Source: Euptelea pleiosperma
Taxonomy: Eukaryota > Streptophyta > Magnoliopsida > Ranunculales > Eupteleaceae
NCBI GenBank assembly: GCA_035048495.1
Contig: CM068541.1
Span: 4,967,929 to 5,031,928 of the forward strand
Direction: 5' to 3'
DNA length: 64,000 nucleotides
The stretch's first letter is position 1; the number at the start of each line of letters is the position of its first letter. The translations under genes and the position numbers were made by a program. Positions 47,013-58,500 of the stretch are shown here, piece by piece. The notes under the pieces were generated by a model. The model saw only the letters and a list, made by a program, of their open reading frames with translations. It did not search any database and was not told the DNA's origin.

Positions 47013-47470
47013 CACACACGACACAACACATGGAGGAGACGTTCTATATATAAATTTCCATGTAGGACGGGATGGCCACTCTTATCCAAAAATGTGATAT
47101 ACATGTTGTTTATCTCTGCAGCGTCTCACCGCTGATTTGGGACGAGACACCATAGTTGAAAAACATGCTGTTTATAATGGCTGTTATAACGGTAATACTC
47201 TAATTCCGTTATGTTATTTGGGATTTAATGGTAACATTGCGTGTCTGTTATCACCGAAACAATGTATATCCATTATATAAGAACGGATTGACGGTGGGCC
47301 CATTGCACTTTTTGAAATATTCCCCTATCAATCATATGGGTACATCATCCCATGTCTATGTCGCTCCTAAATTAGACCTTTTTTATCCGTTCATGGTGGA
47401 CGACTGAAGAACTTACATTTCATTGGAACGTGCCCGGATAATGGGTCCATTCCAATTTTTGAAAGAGTCA

Positions 47471-47642
47471 TGCTATCCCACGGATAACCAGAAAAAAAAG
47501 TTTGTGCGGTTGAAGCCATTGACCGTTGGATTCTAGAGATCCACGTAGTTGTTGCCTCGTGGACTATAGATCTCTTGAATCCAATGGTCAAATGGCCTGG
47601 GCCTCAGACCACACGTTTTTTGTCCGGTTATCCTTGGGATAA
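47471..47642. mobile_element. Foldback MITE, TATCCCACGGATAACC type
   Basis: CTATCCCACGGATAACCAG at the left and GGTTATCCTTGGGATA at the right, with CCATTGACCGTTGGATT/AATCCAATGGTCAAATGG inside. Length about 170 bp, no coding content, no clear target duplication. Confidence 0.55.
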
Positions 47643-48165
47643 TGTTTTCCTTTTCGAAAAGTTGGAAAACTTGTTGAAAATTCGGAAAGACTGTTGAAAA
47701 TGTTTGGAAATTGGAAAATGTGTTTTCTCAATGAATGTGAGTGGTAGTGCATTTCCAAACTGTTTCCCTTTACGTTTCTTCATCATTGACACCTAAAAGA
47801 TCACTTTGGTCAATAATCAAATTGATTGAGTGGGATTTGACCGTTCGATTGATTTTAATCTTTGGGATGATATGAACCAAACAAGCAAGTAGTCAAAAAT
47901 AGTAGACTGATCGAATGGTTGTGATTGTGACTGTTTGATTGATAAGCCATCACAGTTTGGTTTCCAACTATAACCTCTATTTTTTTTATATAAATTACAT
48001 GTAAAACTATGTAATTACATAATTTATTTGAAGGGTAAAATAGTCTTTTACTTTTAGAGTTAATATATTAATAAAAGATATCAGAAAAATTAGTCGCACC
48101 CCAAGAAATGTGAGGGCACCCGACCTGTTGAATGCACCCCACCTCTAATCTTAAAATTTGTGAGG

Positions 48166-48312
48166 GCAAACGGCCTGCTTAGTGCTTGCCACGTCAATGA
48201 AAAGCAAAACTATCCAGGCAACCCAACCCAGGTTTGTCAGTTTTGATTTTTTTGATTTTTTGTTTTTAATTTTTTAGCTGAAGTGGCAAGCACTAAGCAG
48301 GGCCGTTTTGTT
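48166..48312. mobile_element. Short foldback element
   Basis: AACGGCCTGCTTAGTGCTTG and CAAGCACTAAGCAGGGCCGT are inverted around a T-rich loop. It immediately precedes the PPR fragment. Confidence 0.5.
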
Positions 48313-48376
48313 TACTCTATACGGCCTGGCACATGAAAGCCTCTCCCCAATTTTTTGCTTGTTTGGCCCTGCATGG

Positions 48377-48817
48377 CAGAGAACATGCTGGTTCCTACTA
48401 CTGTAAGCTACAACACTCTGATGGATACTGCAACAAAGAGAACTTAACGATGGCCTTTTAAGTATAGGGATGAGATGGTCAAGAAAGGGATTAGGCCGAC
48501 TATCTCCACCTACAATTTACTGGTCCACGCTCTTTTTATGGAAGGTAGCATGGCTGAAGTGGATGTTATTTTGGTAAAGGCAATGGAGGAAAGAAACATG
48601 GTTCCTGATGACATCACGTATAACATCTTGATCAATGGGTATTGCAAGGATGGAAATGCAAAGAAAGCCTTTGATCTCCATGAAGAGATGTTGAGTAAAG
48701 GGATTCGTCCTACAGCAGTGACTTACACATCCCTAGTCTACGTTCTTAGCAAGAGGAAAAGGATGAAAGACGCGGATAACAACGAGGGAGATCATGCTGA
48801 AGAGCTGCTCAAAGAAA
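48377..48817 (+). pseudogene. Pentatricopeptide repeat (PPR) gene fragment
   Basis: About four PPR motifs are readable: VPTTVSYNTLMD, then after a frameshift and stop RDEMVKKGIRPTISTYNLLV, MEERNMVPDDITYNILINGY, then LHEEMLSKGIRPTAVTYTSL. These are P-type PPR repeats of the sort that bind organelle RNA one base per repeat. The fragment lacks a start, an organelle signal and most repeats. The frame then runs without a break from ELLKEMDVWP straight into the MITE at 48818. It is a captured or broken fragment, not a working gene. Confidence 0.8.
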
Positions 48818-49090
48818 TGGATGTTTGGCCAGTCCCTCCGTGGACCTGCAAACCAAAAATTAGATTGATTAGTGATTTACAACATTTGGATCTTTTCACC
48901 CAAAATAACACTCAATAATGCTTAAATTCCTACCATTAAAATCAACCAAAAATGACTTCAATCCAACACTTCGAATTCAGCAATCATGCTTATTATTGGT
49001 TGGCAGGTCCACAAGGGACTTGCCAAACATCCATACAGTCTGTGTCCAAGAAGAGTGCAACGTGGCTCCTACTGACAGAAGTTTTACTCA
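48818..49090 (+). mobile_element. MITE body fused to the PPR fragment
   Basis: Family order from ATGGATGTTTGGCCAGTCCC to ACAGAAGTTTTACTC. The left terminus and first 90 bp are missing; PPR sequence takes their place. Confidence 0.7.
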
Positions 49091-49204
49091 TAGCAGCACG
49101 AACGTAGACGCAGAGGAGAGAGAGAAAGAGAGAGAATCATACCGGAGCACCAAAGGGAGTAAGTCGTCGCCAACGATAATCTGTTGCAGACGCGAAAACG
49201 AAAA

Positions 49205-49660
49205 TGAAAAATGAGCCCAATTAGTAATTTCAAACCTTTGGATCTTTGTACTCCAAATAATGCTCAATTTCAAAATAAAGTCATGAAAACAACTCCAATC
49301 CATGGTTCAAAGTCTCGGCCGAGCCCGATCCGAGTCTAGATCTCGCGATCTAGGATCGGAGCCGACTAATCCGATCCAAAACCAGGCTCTGTCTCACCCC
49401 CGAGCTCACTGTTTTACAAAGGAGCCTCACTATGTCTTGGTCGAGATGGGTCAATCCTGTTCTGGATCGGACTGATCCGGATCAGGATCAGAGCCCACCG
49501 ATCCAGCCTCCGATCCCGTGACTTTCATCCATGCTCCAATCCAACACTTGGAAATCACTAATCAGGCTAATTTTTGGTCTGTAAGTCCATGTGCGGTTGA
49601 GCCAAACATCCTGTCAGAAAATCTCTAATAATATGCCACGTGGGTCAGCAAGTTTTATTG
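49205..49660. mobile_element. MITE copy interrupted by another MITE
   Basis: Family core (AATTAGTAATTTCAAACCTT ... AACACTTGGAAATCACTAAT ... CACGTGGGTCAGCAAGTTTTA) is split by the 233-bp element at 49301-49533. The left end is truncated. Confidence 0.7.
49301..49533. mobile_element. GATCGG-rich foldback MITE nested in a MITE
   Basis: CATGGTTCAAAGTCTCGG at the left and CGTGACTTTCATCCATG at the right are inverted. CTCCAATC is repeated exactly on both sides (49293-49300, 49534-49541; 9 bp if the next C is counted). Removing it restores the host sequence ACTCCAATCCAACACTTGG. Confidence 0.85.
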
Positions 49661-49897
49661 GGAATCAGCCTGTTCATAAGCTCATGACGAGAATCTCTCA
49701 AATCAATGGCTCGAAATCGAAATCACCAATCAGGTTAACTTTTGCTGTGCACAAAACACTCGTGATCAGTGGGCCCAAAAGTATGCCACGTGGCTTTCGA
49801 GTGGTGTGCAATATGGAGTGCAAAGTTTTTTTTTAATAAGAAGAAAACACACCTTAGCGCAAAATAAACAAATAAAAAAAGCGCACACATAATATAC

Positions 49898-50262
49898 CGA
49901 GTAAAACTTTGGTCACAAGCGTGGTGACCGAAGTCGGTCACAGTCCACAGCACGAGCCACGTGGCACACTATTAGAGGACGATGACCTTATGGATTTTTG
50001 GCCAGCGCTCGGTGGACAAGCAAACAAGAAATCAGCCTGATTAGTGAATTACAACCTTTGGATCTTTGCACCCAAAAAACGCTCAATAATGCTCAACCCA
50101 TGAAAATAACTTCAATCCAACGCTTCGAAATCACTGATCAAGTTTATTTTTGGTTTGCAAGTCCAATCAAAACATCCATACGGTCAGCGTCCACTAATAG
50201 TGTGCCACGTGGCTCGTATTGGTTTCGATCATCCGCACTGTGACCGAAGTTATGCTAGGGTC
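49898..50262. mobile_element. Mutator-like MITE with mismatched right end
   Basis: Starts GAGTAAAACTTTGGTCACAA and keeps both arms through GCCACGTGGCTCGTATTGG. After ACTGTGACCGAAGTTATG the right end no longer mirrors the left, so this copy is rearranged or chimeric. Confidence 0.7.
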
Positions 50263-50355
50263 ACCTGTTGTTGGACTGTGAATGACAGTTCCCAGCCTTC
50301 CAGGCTACCTAGGGAATCTAACAGTTTTTCGAAAAACAAAACAGGCAAAAAAAAC

Positions 50356-50761
50356 GAGTAAAACTTGTGTCACAAGATGTTGTGACGGAAGCCGGTCACA
50401 GCATTCAATACGAGCCACTTGGCATACTATTAGAGGATGATGACCGTATGGATGTTTGGCCCGTCCCTCGGTGGACTGGTACACAAAATATCAGCTTGAT
50501 TAGTGATTTCTAACAGGTTTTATTGAAGTTATTTTCATGGGTTGATTTTAACGGTAGGAATTTGAGCATTATTGAGCGTTATTTGGGTCCAAAAATCCCA
50601 AGGTTTTAAATGACTAATCAGGTTGATTTTTGGTTTGTAGGTCCATCGAGGGACTGGCCAAACATCCATACGGTCGTCTCCCTCTGATCGTATGCCACGT
50701 GGCTCGTATTGAGTGCTGTGACTGGCTTCCGTCACAACATCTTGTGACACAAGTTTTACTC
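50356..50761. mobile_element. Complete Mutator-like MITE, 406 bp, best family copy
   Basis: GAGTAAAACTTGTGTCACAA at the left is exactly mirrored at the right for about 40 bp (TTGTGACACAAGTTTTACTC). The 9-mer AAAAAAAAC flanks both ends (50347-50355, 50762-50770). Core motifs are mirrored across a centre near 50560, and the right arm carries CACGTG (50696-50701). Clean TIRs suggest a recent insertion. Confidence 0.9.
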
Positions 50762-50929
50762 AAAAAAAACAAAAAAAGGAAAACCAGTTGGCATGGTTTC
50801 CAGTTTCCTTATATTACGTGTCACGACTGTATTGGCGTTGGACACTTTTTATGTCCAACATCATTGGACACTACAATTATCCAACACACCCTACAGGCCC
50901 AAACTTTCTCCTTTGCGTAAGCCCATCCA

Positions 50930-51060
50930 CAACCAAACGCAGAGGAACATTGAGAATCGTGTTTTCTTTAAAGTTAGGGTTGAGGGTGCGCAGAGAAACA
51001 GAGAGATGGTCAGAGAGGAAGGATGAGAACTCTTTCGTCACTAAAGGTCGGTCCTCGAAC
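50930..51060 (+). promoter_or_regulatory. Possible untranslated first exon of the ceramidase gene
   Basis: GA-rich plus-strand sequence (GCAGAGAAACAGAGAGATGG) then ACTAAAG|GTCGGT could be a 5'UTR exon with a donor. The matching acceptor could be TTGCAG near 55484, just before the coding exon at 55577. Evidence is composition and splice-like sites only. Confidence 0.25.
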
Positions 51061-52079
51061 GTTATTCTACTTTTCACCTCTCTACATCTCTCTCTGTATC
51101 TGCATTTAGGGTTCTTCTTGTTGTTCGAAGAAATTAACCTTTTTTTTTTTCCAATCTCTGCTTCTGGTACATATAATCAATCTCTCGTATTAAGGAGATG
51201 TTATCGTTTTTTGCTATTTTTTGGTTTTCCTTACGACTGTTCAAATGATGCATTAACAGATAAATTTGTTGATTTGGTTTGTTCTCGTGTGGTTTGGATT
51301 TCGTTTTTTTTTTTTCAATTGCTATGTGCACCGTCGAATCAAGACAACAAAAAATTCCTCCGATTTGCAGAGTATTTACATCTAATTCATTCTGGATTGC
51401 TTTCCAGTACATTGGACGTTTTGATTGTTATTTCGATTAAATCTGTTTCCTTTTTAACTAACATTTCTCTCTATTCTCTCATCGGGTGCACATCTCACAT
51501 GAATCCATGATTTTGTGTTTTCTGGCAATTTGTAATTTTTTTTGTCGATCTATTTACTAAGAGTGAGTAGTTCTCTTTTTTTCCCATGAATCATAGAGCT
51601 TTCTGTAGTAGTTGTATCTTGACATTTACAGAGTTTGTTTTAAGAGTGAATATCATTATCTGCAAATTTTAATTGAGGATGTGTTATTTGGTGGATCCGG
51701 AGAGTGAGTTCTATGTTTTACTATTTCTTAAATTCTTTTTTTTTTGAATTGGTAGAGTTACCTGCATTGTGCATTGTATTGTATAGCGAGAACAACATGA
51801 GTGGTTCCCTTGGCGTTGTCTAGAGGTAGTGGCCCTTTAATGTGTCAAATATCTTTACCAAGGCCATCTATGACCAAAATTTGGTTATGCTTTTACACCG
51901 ATGACTATTTCTAAATCGGATATCTTGTTGGTCCAATCTCTTTTTATTTACTCATTGAGGGATTCAAACGGTATATCTAAGATGAAGGAGACTATGTCTA
52001 AATGGACATAGGACTAGAGAGAATATAGAACATACATAATTTCATAGAATTAGGGCATCAGAGGTAAGCAGCTTTAGCT

Positions 52080-53460
52080 AAGATGAAGACACGTAGGGCC
52101 TTAGGACCAAATGGTATCCCAATAGAGGTGTGGAAATGCATGGGAGAAATTGGATTTTCCTGGCTTACTAAGTATTGTAATGCCTATATACAGCAACAAA
52201 GGAAACGTATAAAGCTGCACAAATTACTATGGCATCAAACTTATGAGCCACACTATGAAACTATGGGAAATAGTGATGAAGCAAAGATTAAGGCAAAATA
52301 CAAGGATATCTGAAAATCAATTTCGATTTATGCTAGGAAGATCGACTGTTGAGGCAATTTTCTTACTTAGACAAATGATGGAAAAGTTCAGAGAAAAGAG
52401 GAAGAATCTCCACATGGTCTTTATTGACTTAGAAAAAACATATTATGAGTCCTTAAAGAATTAATTTGGTGGGCATTGAGAAAGAAGAGAGCCCTAAATG
52501 GATATATTGACATCATTAAAGATATGTGTGATGGAGCACTAACTAGTGTTAGAACATTGGTTGTGAGACAAGTGAGTTTCCAATCAGAGTGGAATTACAC
52601 CAATGATCATCCCTAAGTCAATACCCATTTGCTTTAGTTATAGATGAAGTAATTGTTCATATTCAAGATGAGTTCCCCTGGTTTATGTTATTTACAGATG
52701 AGATAGTATTAGTTGACGAGACTAAGAATTAGGTAAGTGCAAAACTAGAACTCTGGAGAATTGCTTTAGAATCTAAAGATTTTACAAGAAGTTGAACCAA
52801 GACATAGTATATGGATGCAATTTTAATAAGGATACACATAGAGATGATCCACCAATTAAAATTGACAACTAGGAGATGCCTCGAAGTGACCAATTTCGTT
52901 ATCTTGGTTCTATTATTCATAAGGAGAGATTGAGGAGGATGTTGCCCATACGATTAGAGTGGGATGGCTAAAGTGGAGATGTGCTTCTGAAGTGTATGTG
53001 ATTGATATGTGCCAATCATACTAAAGGAAAATTCTATAAGACGACAATAAGGTAGGCGGTGCTTTATGGAGCATAATGTTGGACAATCAAGAATCATGTT
53101 CATAAAACGAGTATATCCAAGATAAGGATTTTAGATGGATGTCTGGTAAGACAAGAAAAGACAAAATTAGAAATCAACGCATTTGTGAAAATATTAAGTG
53201 ACAAAACGAGGGAAAGTCGATTGAGATGATTTGGTCATGTACAACGATGACCAATGACAACACTAGTGAGGAGGAATGTGGAAATTGAAGAGCCTAGAAA
53301 GACAAGGTGAAGGTCAAATTGGACGTGGAGTGAGGTTCTGAGAGGAGATTTTAAGAAATTTTCCTTAACAGAAGGGGTGACTTTAGACAGGATTGAATGG
53401 AGGAACAAGATTCATGCATCCAACCCCATATCATTGGGAAAAGGCTTATGATGATGATGA
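52080..53460 (+). pseudogene. RTE-type LINE relic, longest copy
   Basis: Plus-strand frames read GPNGIPIEVWKCMGEIGFSW, SENQFRFMLGRSTVEAIFLL, NLHMVFIDLEKTYYES, then broken FADDIVLVDE-like and GRYLGS-type blocks, the WRNKIHAS end, and a (GAT)n tail at 53448-53462. This is the RTE clade reverse transcriptase from fingers to C-terminus in order, with many stops and frameshifts and no endonuclease. The YADD-like catalytic motif is mutated. Confidence 0.8.
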
Positions 53461-54759
53461 TGCTGAAGGGAACAAAATGTTTATTTGACGTTGTGAATCT
53501 CTCTAGTGGTAAAGACAATGGAGTCCTAAAAGGTCATTCTTCCCTACTTATGTGCACTTCATACACATTTGGGAAAGAGAGCTTCTTGTGGTGAAGATGT
53601 TTGCATGTTAAGGTTTTTATTTAGCACTATTGTCCAACCTACATCTTCAATTTATGTGGAATGGGGACTTTTAAACTTTAGAATATAGACAACTTATTCT
53701 CTACATGTGTGTTAAATAATTTAGTTCATGTAACTATTCATATAGAAAGAATGTTATAGTAATATACATAAAATCCATATAAGTTGTATATAAATAATAG
53801 TTAGAAATAAAATACATATGAAAACTATTTAGTTCATGTAATAATAGTTTGTCGGCATGCATCAAGCACGTGAGTAAAACTGTAAAACACAGATGTATGG
53901 CATTGCCAAATTCAAAAAGGGGAGTATCCTTGTTACATAGGTTGTACTTAATTTCTTTGGCTGCGGAATCTTTAACCAAGATTTTCCCGAAAAGATCATT
54001 TAGGTTGTAACAATTCCAAGATTGTAATTTTTTTGATGAATATACATTTATTAAGGAGGCAAAGGAACAGCCAATGTGGTTGCAGAGACCTCCATAAGGC
54101 CAGCTACTAGGCAAGGGAGAAAAGAGAAACAAGAACAGAAGCGAACAAAAACCACAAAGCTAATGTTATACTAGTCACTTAATTTACATCATTGTCTGAG
54201 CTAATGCATTGTTATGACTTTTAAGGCCCACATTCCAGTCCACCTATGTAATGAACTACATGCTATTTGAACCTTAAGAGAACGTAGTAGGAATCAAAGG
54301 GTAGGCCTTTGTATAAACAAGGATGTAATTAAGTGTCTATCACCTTGAATGGGTCATCACCACATTAACTAAGAGCCCACGTGACCCGTGGGCGAAACCT
54401 ATGGCACGTGGGGATATCAATTATAGATGCAGCATTTCTCGTGCGTACACAATAATACAGAGAGAGAAGGATAACTTACATTTAGAGAGAGAGAGAGAGA
54501 ATGGAAATTAGTAAGAAAAAAGGAGCATGCATTCTTCATGTTTTCTTATCTTTCCTTTTATGGCTGTTTTGTTCCTTCAATGGGATGTAGTAAAGATAAG
54601 TAAATTTGAGCCTTTTAATCATATGATTGGATTCTAAATAAAATGAATTATGACATCAATTGACGTCACATGTCAGTCAGATTAACCGTGTCGGTTGAAC
54701 CATATCAACTTAACCAGCCTTTGTACCGGTTCGATGATCGTACTAGGTTTAAAAACATT

Positions 54760-55175
54760 GATTTTGATAAAAGTGTGGAAGTGCACTGAGAAGGTGGATT
54801 CTCTTGGTTGACTAAGTTGTTCAATAATATTCTTGAGACTGAAAATATTAGGTGAGTGGAGGAGAAGTAATGTGGTAACTAATTTACAAGAACAAGAGAG
54901 ATGTACAAAATTGCACTAACGCCCAACTTATGATTCACACTTTAAAATATGGGAGAGAGTGATGTAGCAAATGTTTAGACAAGAAACAAGGATATTTGAG
55001 AACCAATTTGCTTTCATGCTATGGATGTCAACCATTGAGGCTTTCTTCTCACTCAGACATTTTGGAGAAGTTCCAAAAAAGGAAGAAGAATCTTCTCATT
55101 GTCTGTATTGACGTAGAGAAATCATATGAGAGCCTCTTAGATAGTTAATTTGGTGGCTATCTTCTTATGGGCATT
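54760..55175 (+). pseudogene. RTE LINE fragment upstream of the ceramidase gene
   Basis: The same family's fingers/palm region: GTGGAAGTGCA, TTGACTAAGTTGTTCAA, then ENQFAFML-MSTIEAFFSLR and KNLLIVCIDVEKSYESL, all with frameshifts. Confidence 0.65.
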
Positions 55176-55576
55176 TTACTTATTGTTGGCTAGTATAGTA
55201 AGCAAAAATTCATAACTTATATTTCACATCGTGGTATCGAATGCTATTTACTTGTTTAATTGAAAATTCAAGGTTTAATTTATTTTAGAAACTTGTGTTG
55301 TGAAGTTGGGACTGTACAAACCTTACACACTGCTTTCTATCTGTCAGGTTGATAAATGCCTCAGTTGTGTTTGTTCAATTTATTTTGTGATAATAACACA
55401 AGTTTTAATAGATGGAGCAAGTACTAATTAGTCCGATGTCTGATCTATGTTAAATTGCTAAGATATCATTTTGCATTTTGCAGGCAGGCGATTAGTTGTT
55501 CTCTTGATTTCTGCAACATTTTAACATAAGGTGCTTGCGTTGCATATAATTATACTTTGGGCATATATATTGGAGA

Positions 55577-58500
55577 ATGGCAGATAAAGTATCGAGCTTT
55601 TGGGGTCCCGTCACATCTACCACCGAGTGGTGTGAGAAGAATTATGCCCATACTTCTTATATTGCGGAATTTTACAATACTATATCGAACATCCCATGCA
55701 TTCTATTGGCGTTCATTGGCCTTATAAATGCCTTGAGACAGCGATTTGAGAAAAGATTTAGTGTTCTTCACATATCAAATATGATACTTGCCATTGGGAG
55801 CATGCTATTCCATGCGACACTACAACATGTGTAAGTATCTTGCTCTGTTATGTCATCTCCAGTTAACTTTTCTAGTCACATGGAATGATAACTGAATTTA
55901 ATCGTTAAGCTTGTTATTTTGATGCAGTAACCATAACTTATATCATATGTTTGATAACTGAATTTAATCGTTAAGCTTGTTATTTTGATGCAGTAACCAT
56001 AACTTATATCATATGTTTTATTGATTTGAAGTTTTTGAGTGTGACTTCATTACTTGAATGAAAACTCATTCTAGTCCATTGGGTGCTCTGCGTCGTTAAG
56101 CAAGTTATCTATAGTGAACTTATTTATGGGCAAATGCATGTGTTGAATTTTTTAACATGACAAAATGTGTGTTTGTATGTATTATTTACTATTTACATCA
56201 GTTTAAAAATGTTTCTGGTAAAATGTTATATATTTGTATATATATCCTGAAAATCACTTGTAAAAGATGTAAACAGTTACAATATCATGTATGATAAAAT
56301 GAAGAAAACTGAAGAGAAAATGAACTACAATATGTGGGCAAGATATATAAGACTTGAAAAGTACATATAAGAGGTATCCACACCTTCTAAAGACTTAAAT
56401 TACCAATGATGGGGGAATTTCGACCCCGCATTTTGCAATTTTGCTCATTGGATCATCTTTCGAGTTTCAGTGCTTCTCATGATGAACAGGCTGGACTCAT
56501 CATTTTAATTAGAGAAATTGGATCAGTGATGTACAAGCCTTGAGAAAAGGACTCAAAGTGAGGGAATGGGTGTTGGATCTGGTCAATACCCATACAAGTA
56601 TACAATTAATTATTATGGTCGTGGGAAGTCAAGTGAAAACATTGTCTACAATATGTGAACTGTTTCCTGAATCCTCAACATTGTAAAAGCTTTAGAAGTT
56701 ATAATGTGAAGCTTTATAACTGTTTCCCTGTTGCTTTCTCCTGGTTTGTCTCTATCCTTGCTACTAATTTTATGGCTGCAAAGGCTGCAGAATACCCATA
56801 TGCATTAACCCACCCAGGCATTGAAGGCACCGAAGGGAGAAAGTGAAGATAGGATTGAAAACTCACTACTTTTAATACCTAAATAAGTTCAGAATAACTG
56901 AGCAATCAATCTATCTCCCTCAGTTGGCATCATAAAAACGAGGAACGGAGAAAAAAAAAAGAATTAATTCTCTCCCCCTTGGCCCCTTCCCCACTTGGGG
57001 CAACCTGTCTCCCATGAGCTGTTTGCTTTCTTCTAGACCGCGAATGCATAGTATATATGGATTTACGAAATGAGGTCGATCGATTGGCAAAACACAGCTA
57101 CTTGCCAATAGAGAAGATGATGTAGGACAAAGGGAACCCTGTTCTGCAATCGTAAGAGACTAGATTGAATCACTCCACTGAGTTTTGAAGGATTCACTCC
57201 TATAGGAAGAATCGCTCTTCCGTCGGTCACTTAAACACATCGGTGGGTGTTTGACCTGGATATGTTTCTTGTTTTTCTTGCATAAATCTCTAGATTTTCT
57301 TCGAGAGATGGTATGAAAGGATGATATCAGTTTTTTTTCCTTTTGTTGTATTATCTTGGTTTAGTAGTTGATTATTGATGTCAGTGTTGTCTTGATTTAT
57401 TTGAATTCCATATTTTTATGTTATTCTTTAGATTGCTAGCTTTGATCACTTTCATTCATTTAAGGTGGGTCGTAATTTAGTTATCTCATGTTTAATATTA
57501 AATTACTGACCATCCTCCATTCACAAGGCACAGTGACAGGTGGGAGCTGTACAGTCTGTGGACCCACCTGAGTTCTTATTGCCCAAAAGTCAGCCAATCA
57601 TATGATTTTAACCATCTGACATAAGTCCATTTATCATATGATTAGACCATTCGATTAGGCTGGGTTTTACCTTTAAGTATAAGAGACTGGATGCACGCAC
57701 ACCTCGTTAAAGGAGGGTGATTGAGGAAGTATAAAATTTCTAGCTTGTGTCCAACATATAAATCGTAGAGGTTGGGATAGGTTGACCCATGATCTTGGGA
57801 CCCACATGGAGATGGGTTAAGTTTGAGTGAGGATGATCACCAAAAATCAGCCTACTCCAACATTTCTAGCCTTATGAAAAGTGGATTACAGGTTGAAGAT
57901 TCGGGATTGTCCATTTGCACTTTTAACCAAGAAAATAAATTTCGGTTTCGATGTTTATTTCGACCAGCCCGGAAATGGAAATATTTCGTAGAAATATTTC
58001 GACCAGTGTGGAAATAATACATTTTGGTGGAAATGATGGAAATATTATAGAAATGTTTCTGGAAAGTATGGGAAATAATAAAAACAAGCCTAAAAACACT
58101 CATAAACTATCAAACCATAATATACAATCATATGTAGTGTGGAAATGAATAACCATAGCGGTCTATAATGGATTGGTCTTCTATATATATATATATATGG
58201 AAAGGGGTTAAATGATCAAATATGAGATTTGTGGTGCTCAAATGGGACATTTCCTACCTTCGATCGAAATGTTTCTATTGATGTCGAAACATTTCGACCA
58301 AAATAATACATATTTACATCGTCAATTGACTGAAATTTACTGTTAACACGAAATATTTCGACATGTATGGAAACATTTCGTGTATGTATTCTTTCCTGTC
58401 GGTAACCTAGAAAATGGAAATATTTCGCGAAATATTTTGTTAATTTCGGGAAATTTATTTCCTTGCTTTTAACTATAAGCCCACATTTGATAAGGTTAGA

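Noticed and set aside
47471..47642. Possible Mutator-like element with a 9-bp duplication
   Set aside because: Inverted ends are clear, but the flanks do not repeat, so no superfamily was assigned.
50788..51510. Longest single open frame in the window (240 codons, plus)
   Set aside because: The translation is Phe/Ser/Leu-rich low-complexity sequence from T-rich DNA, with no domain and no conserved look. It more likely spans a leader exon and the start of an intron.
53734..54132. 132-codon minus frame
   Set aside because: AT-rich, no motif, no splice partner, beside a LINE relic.
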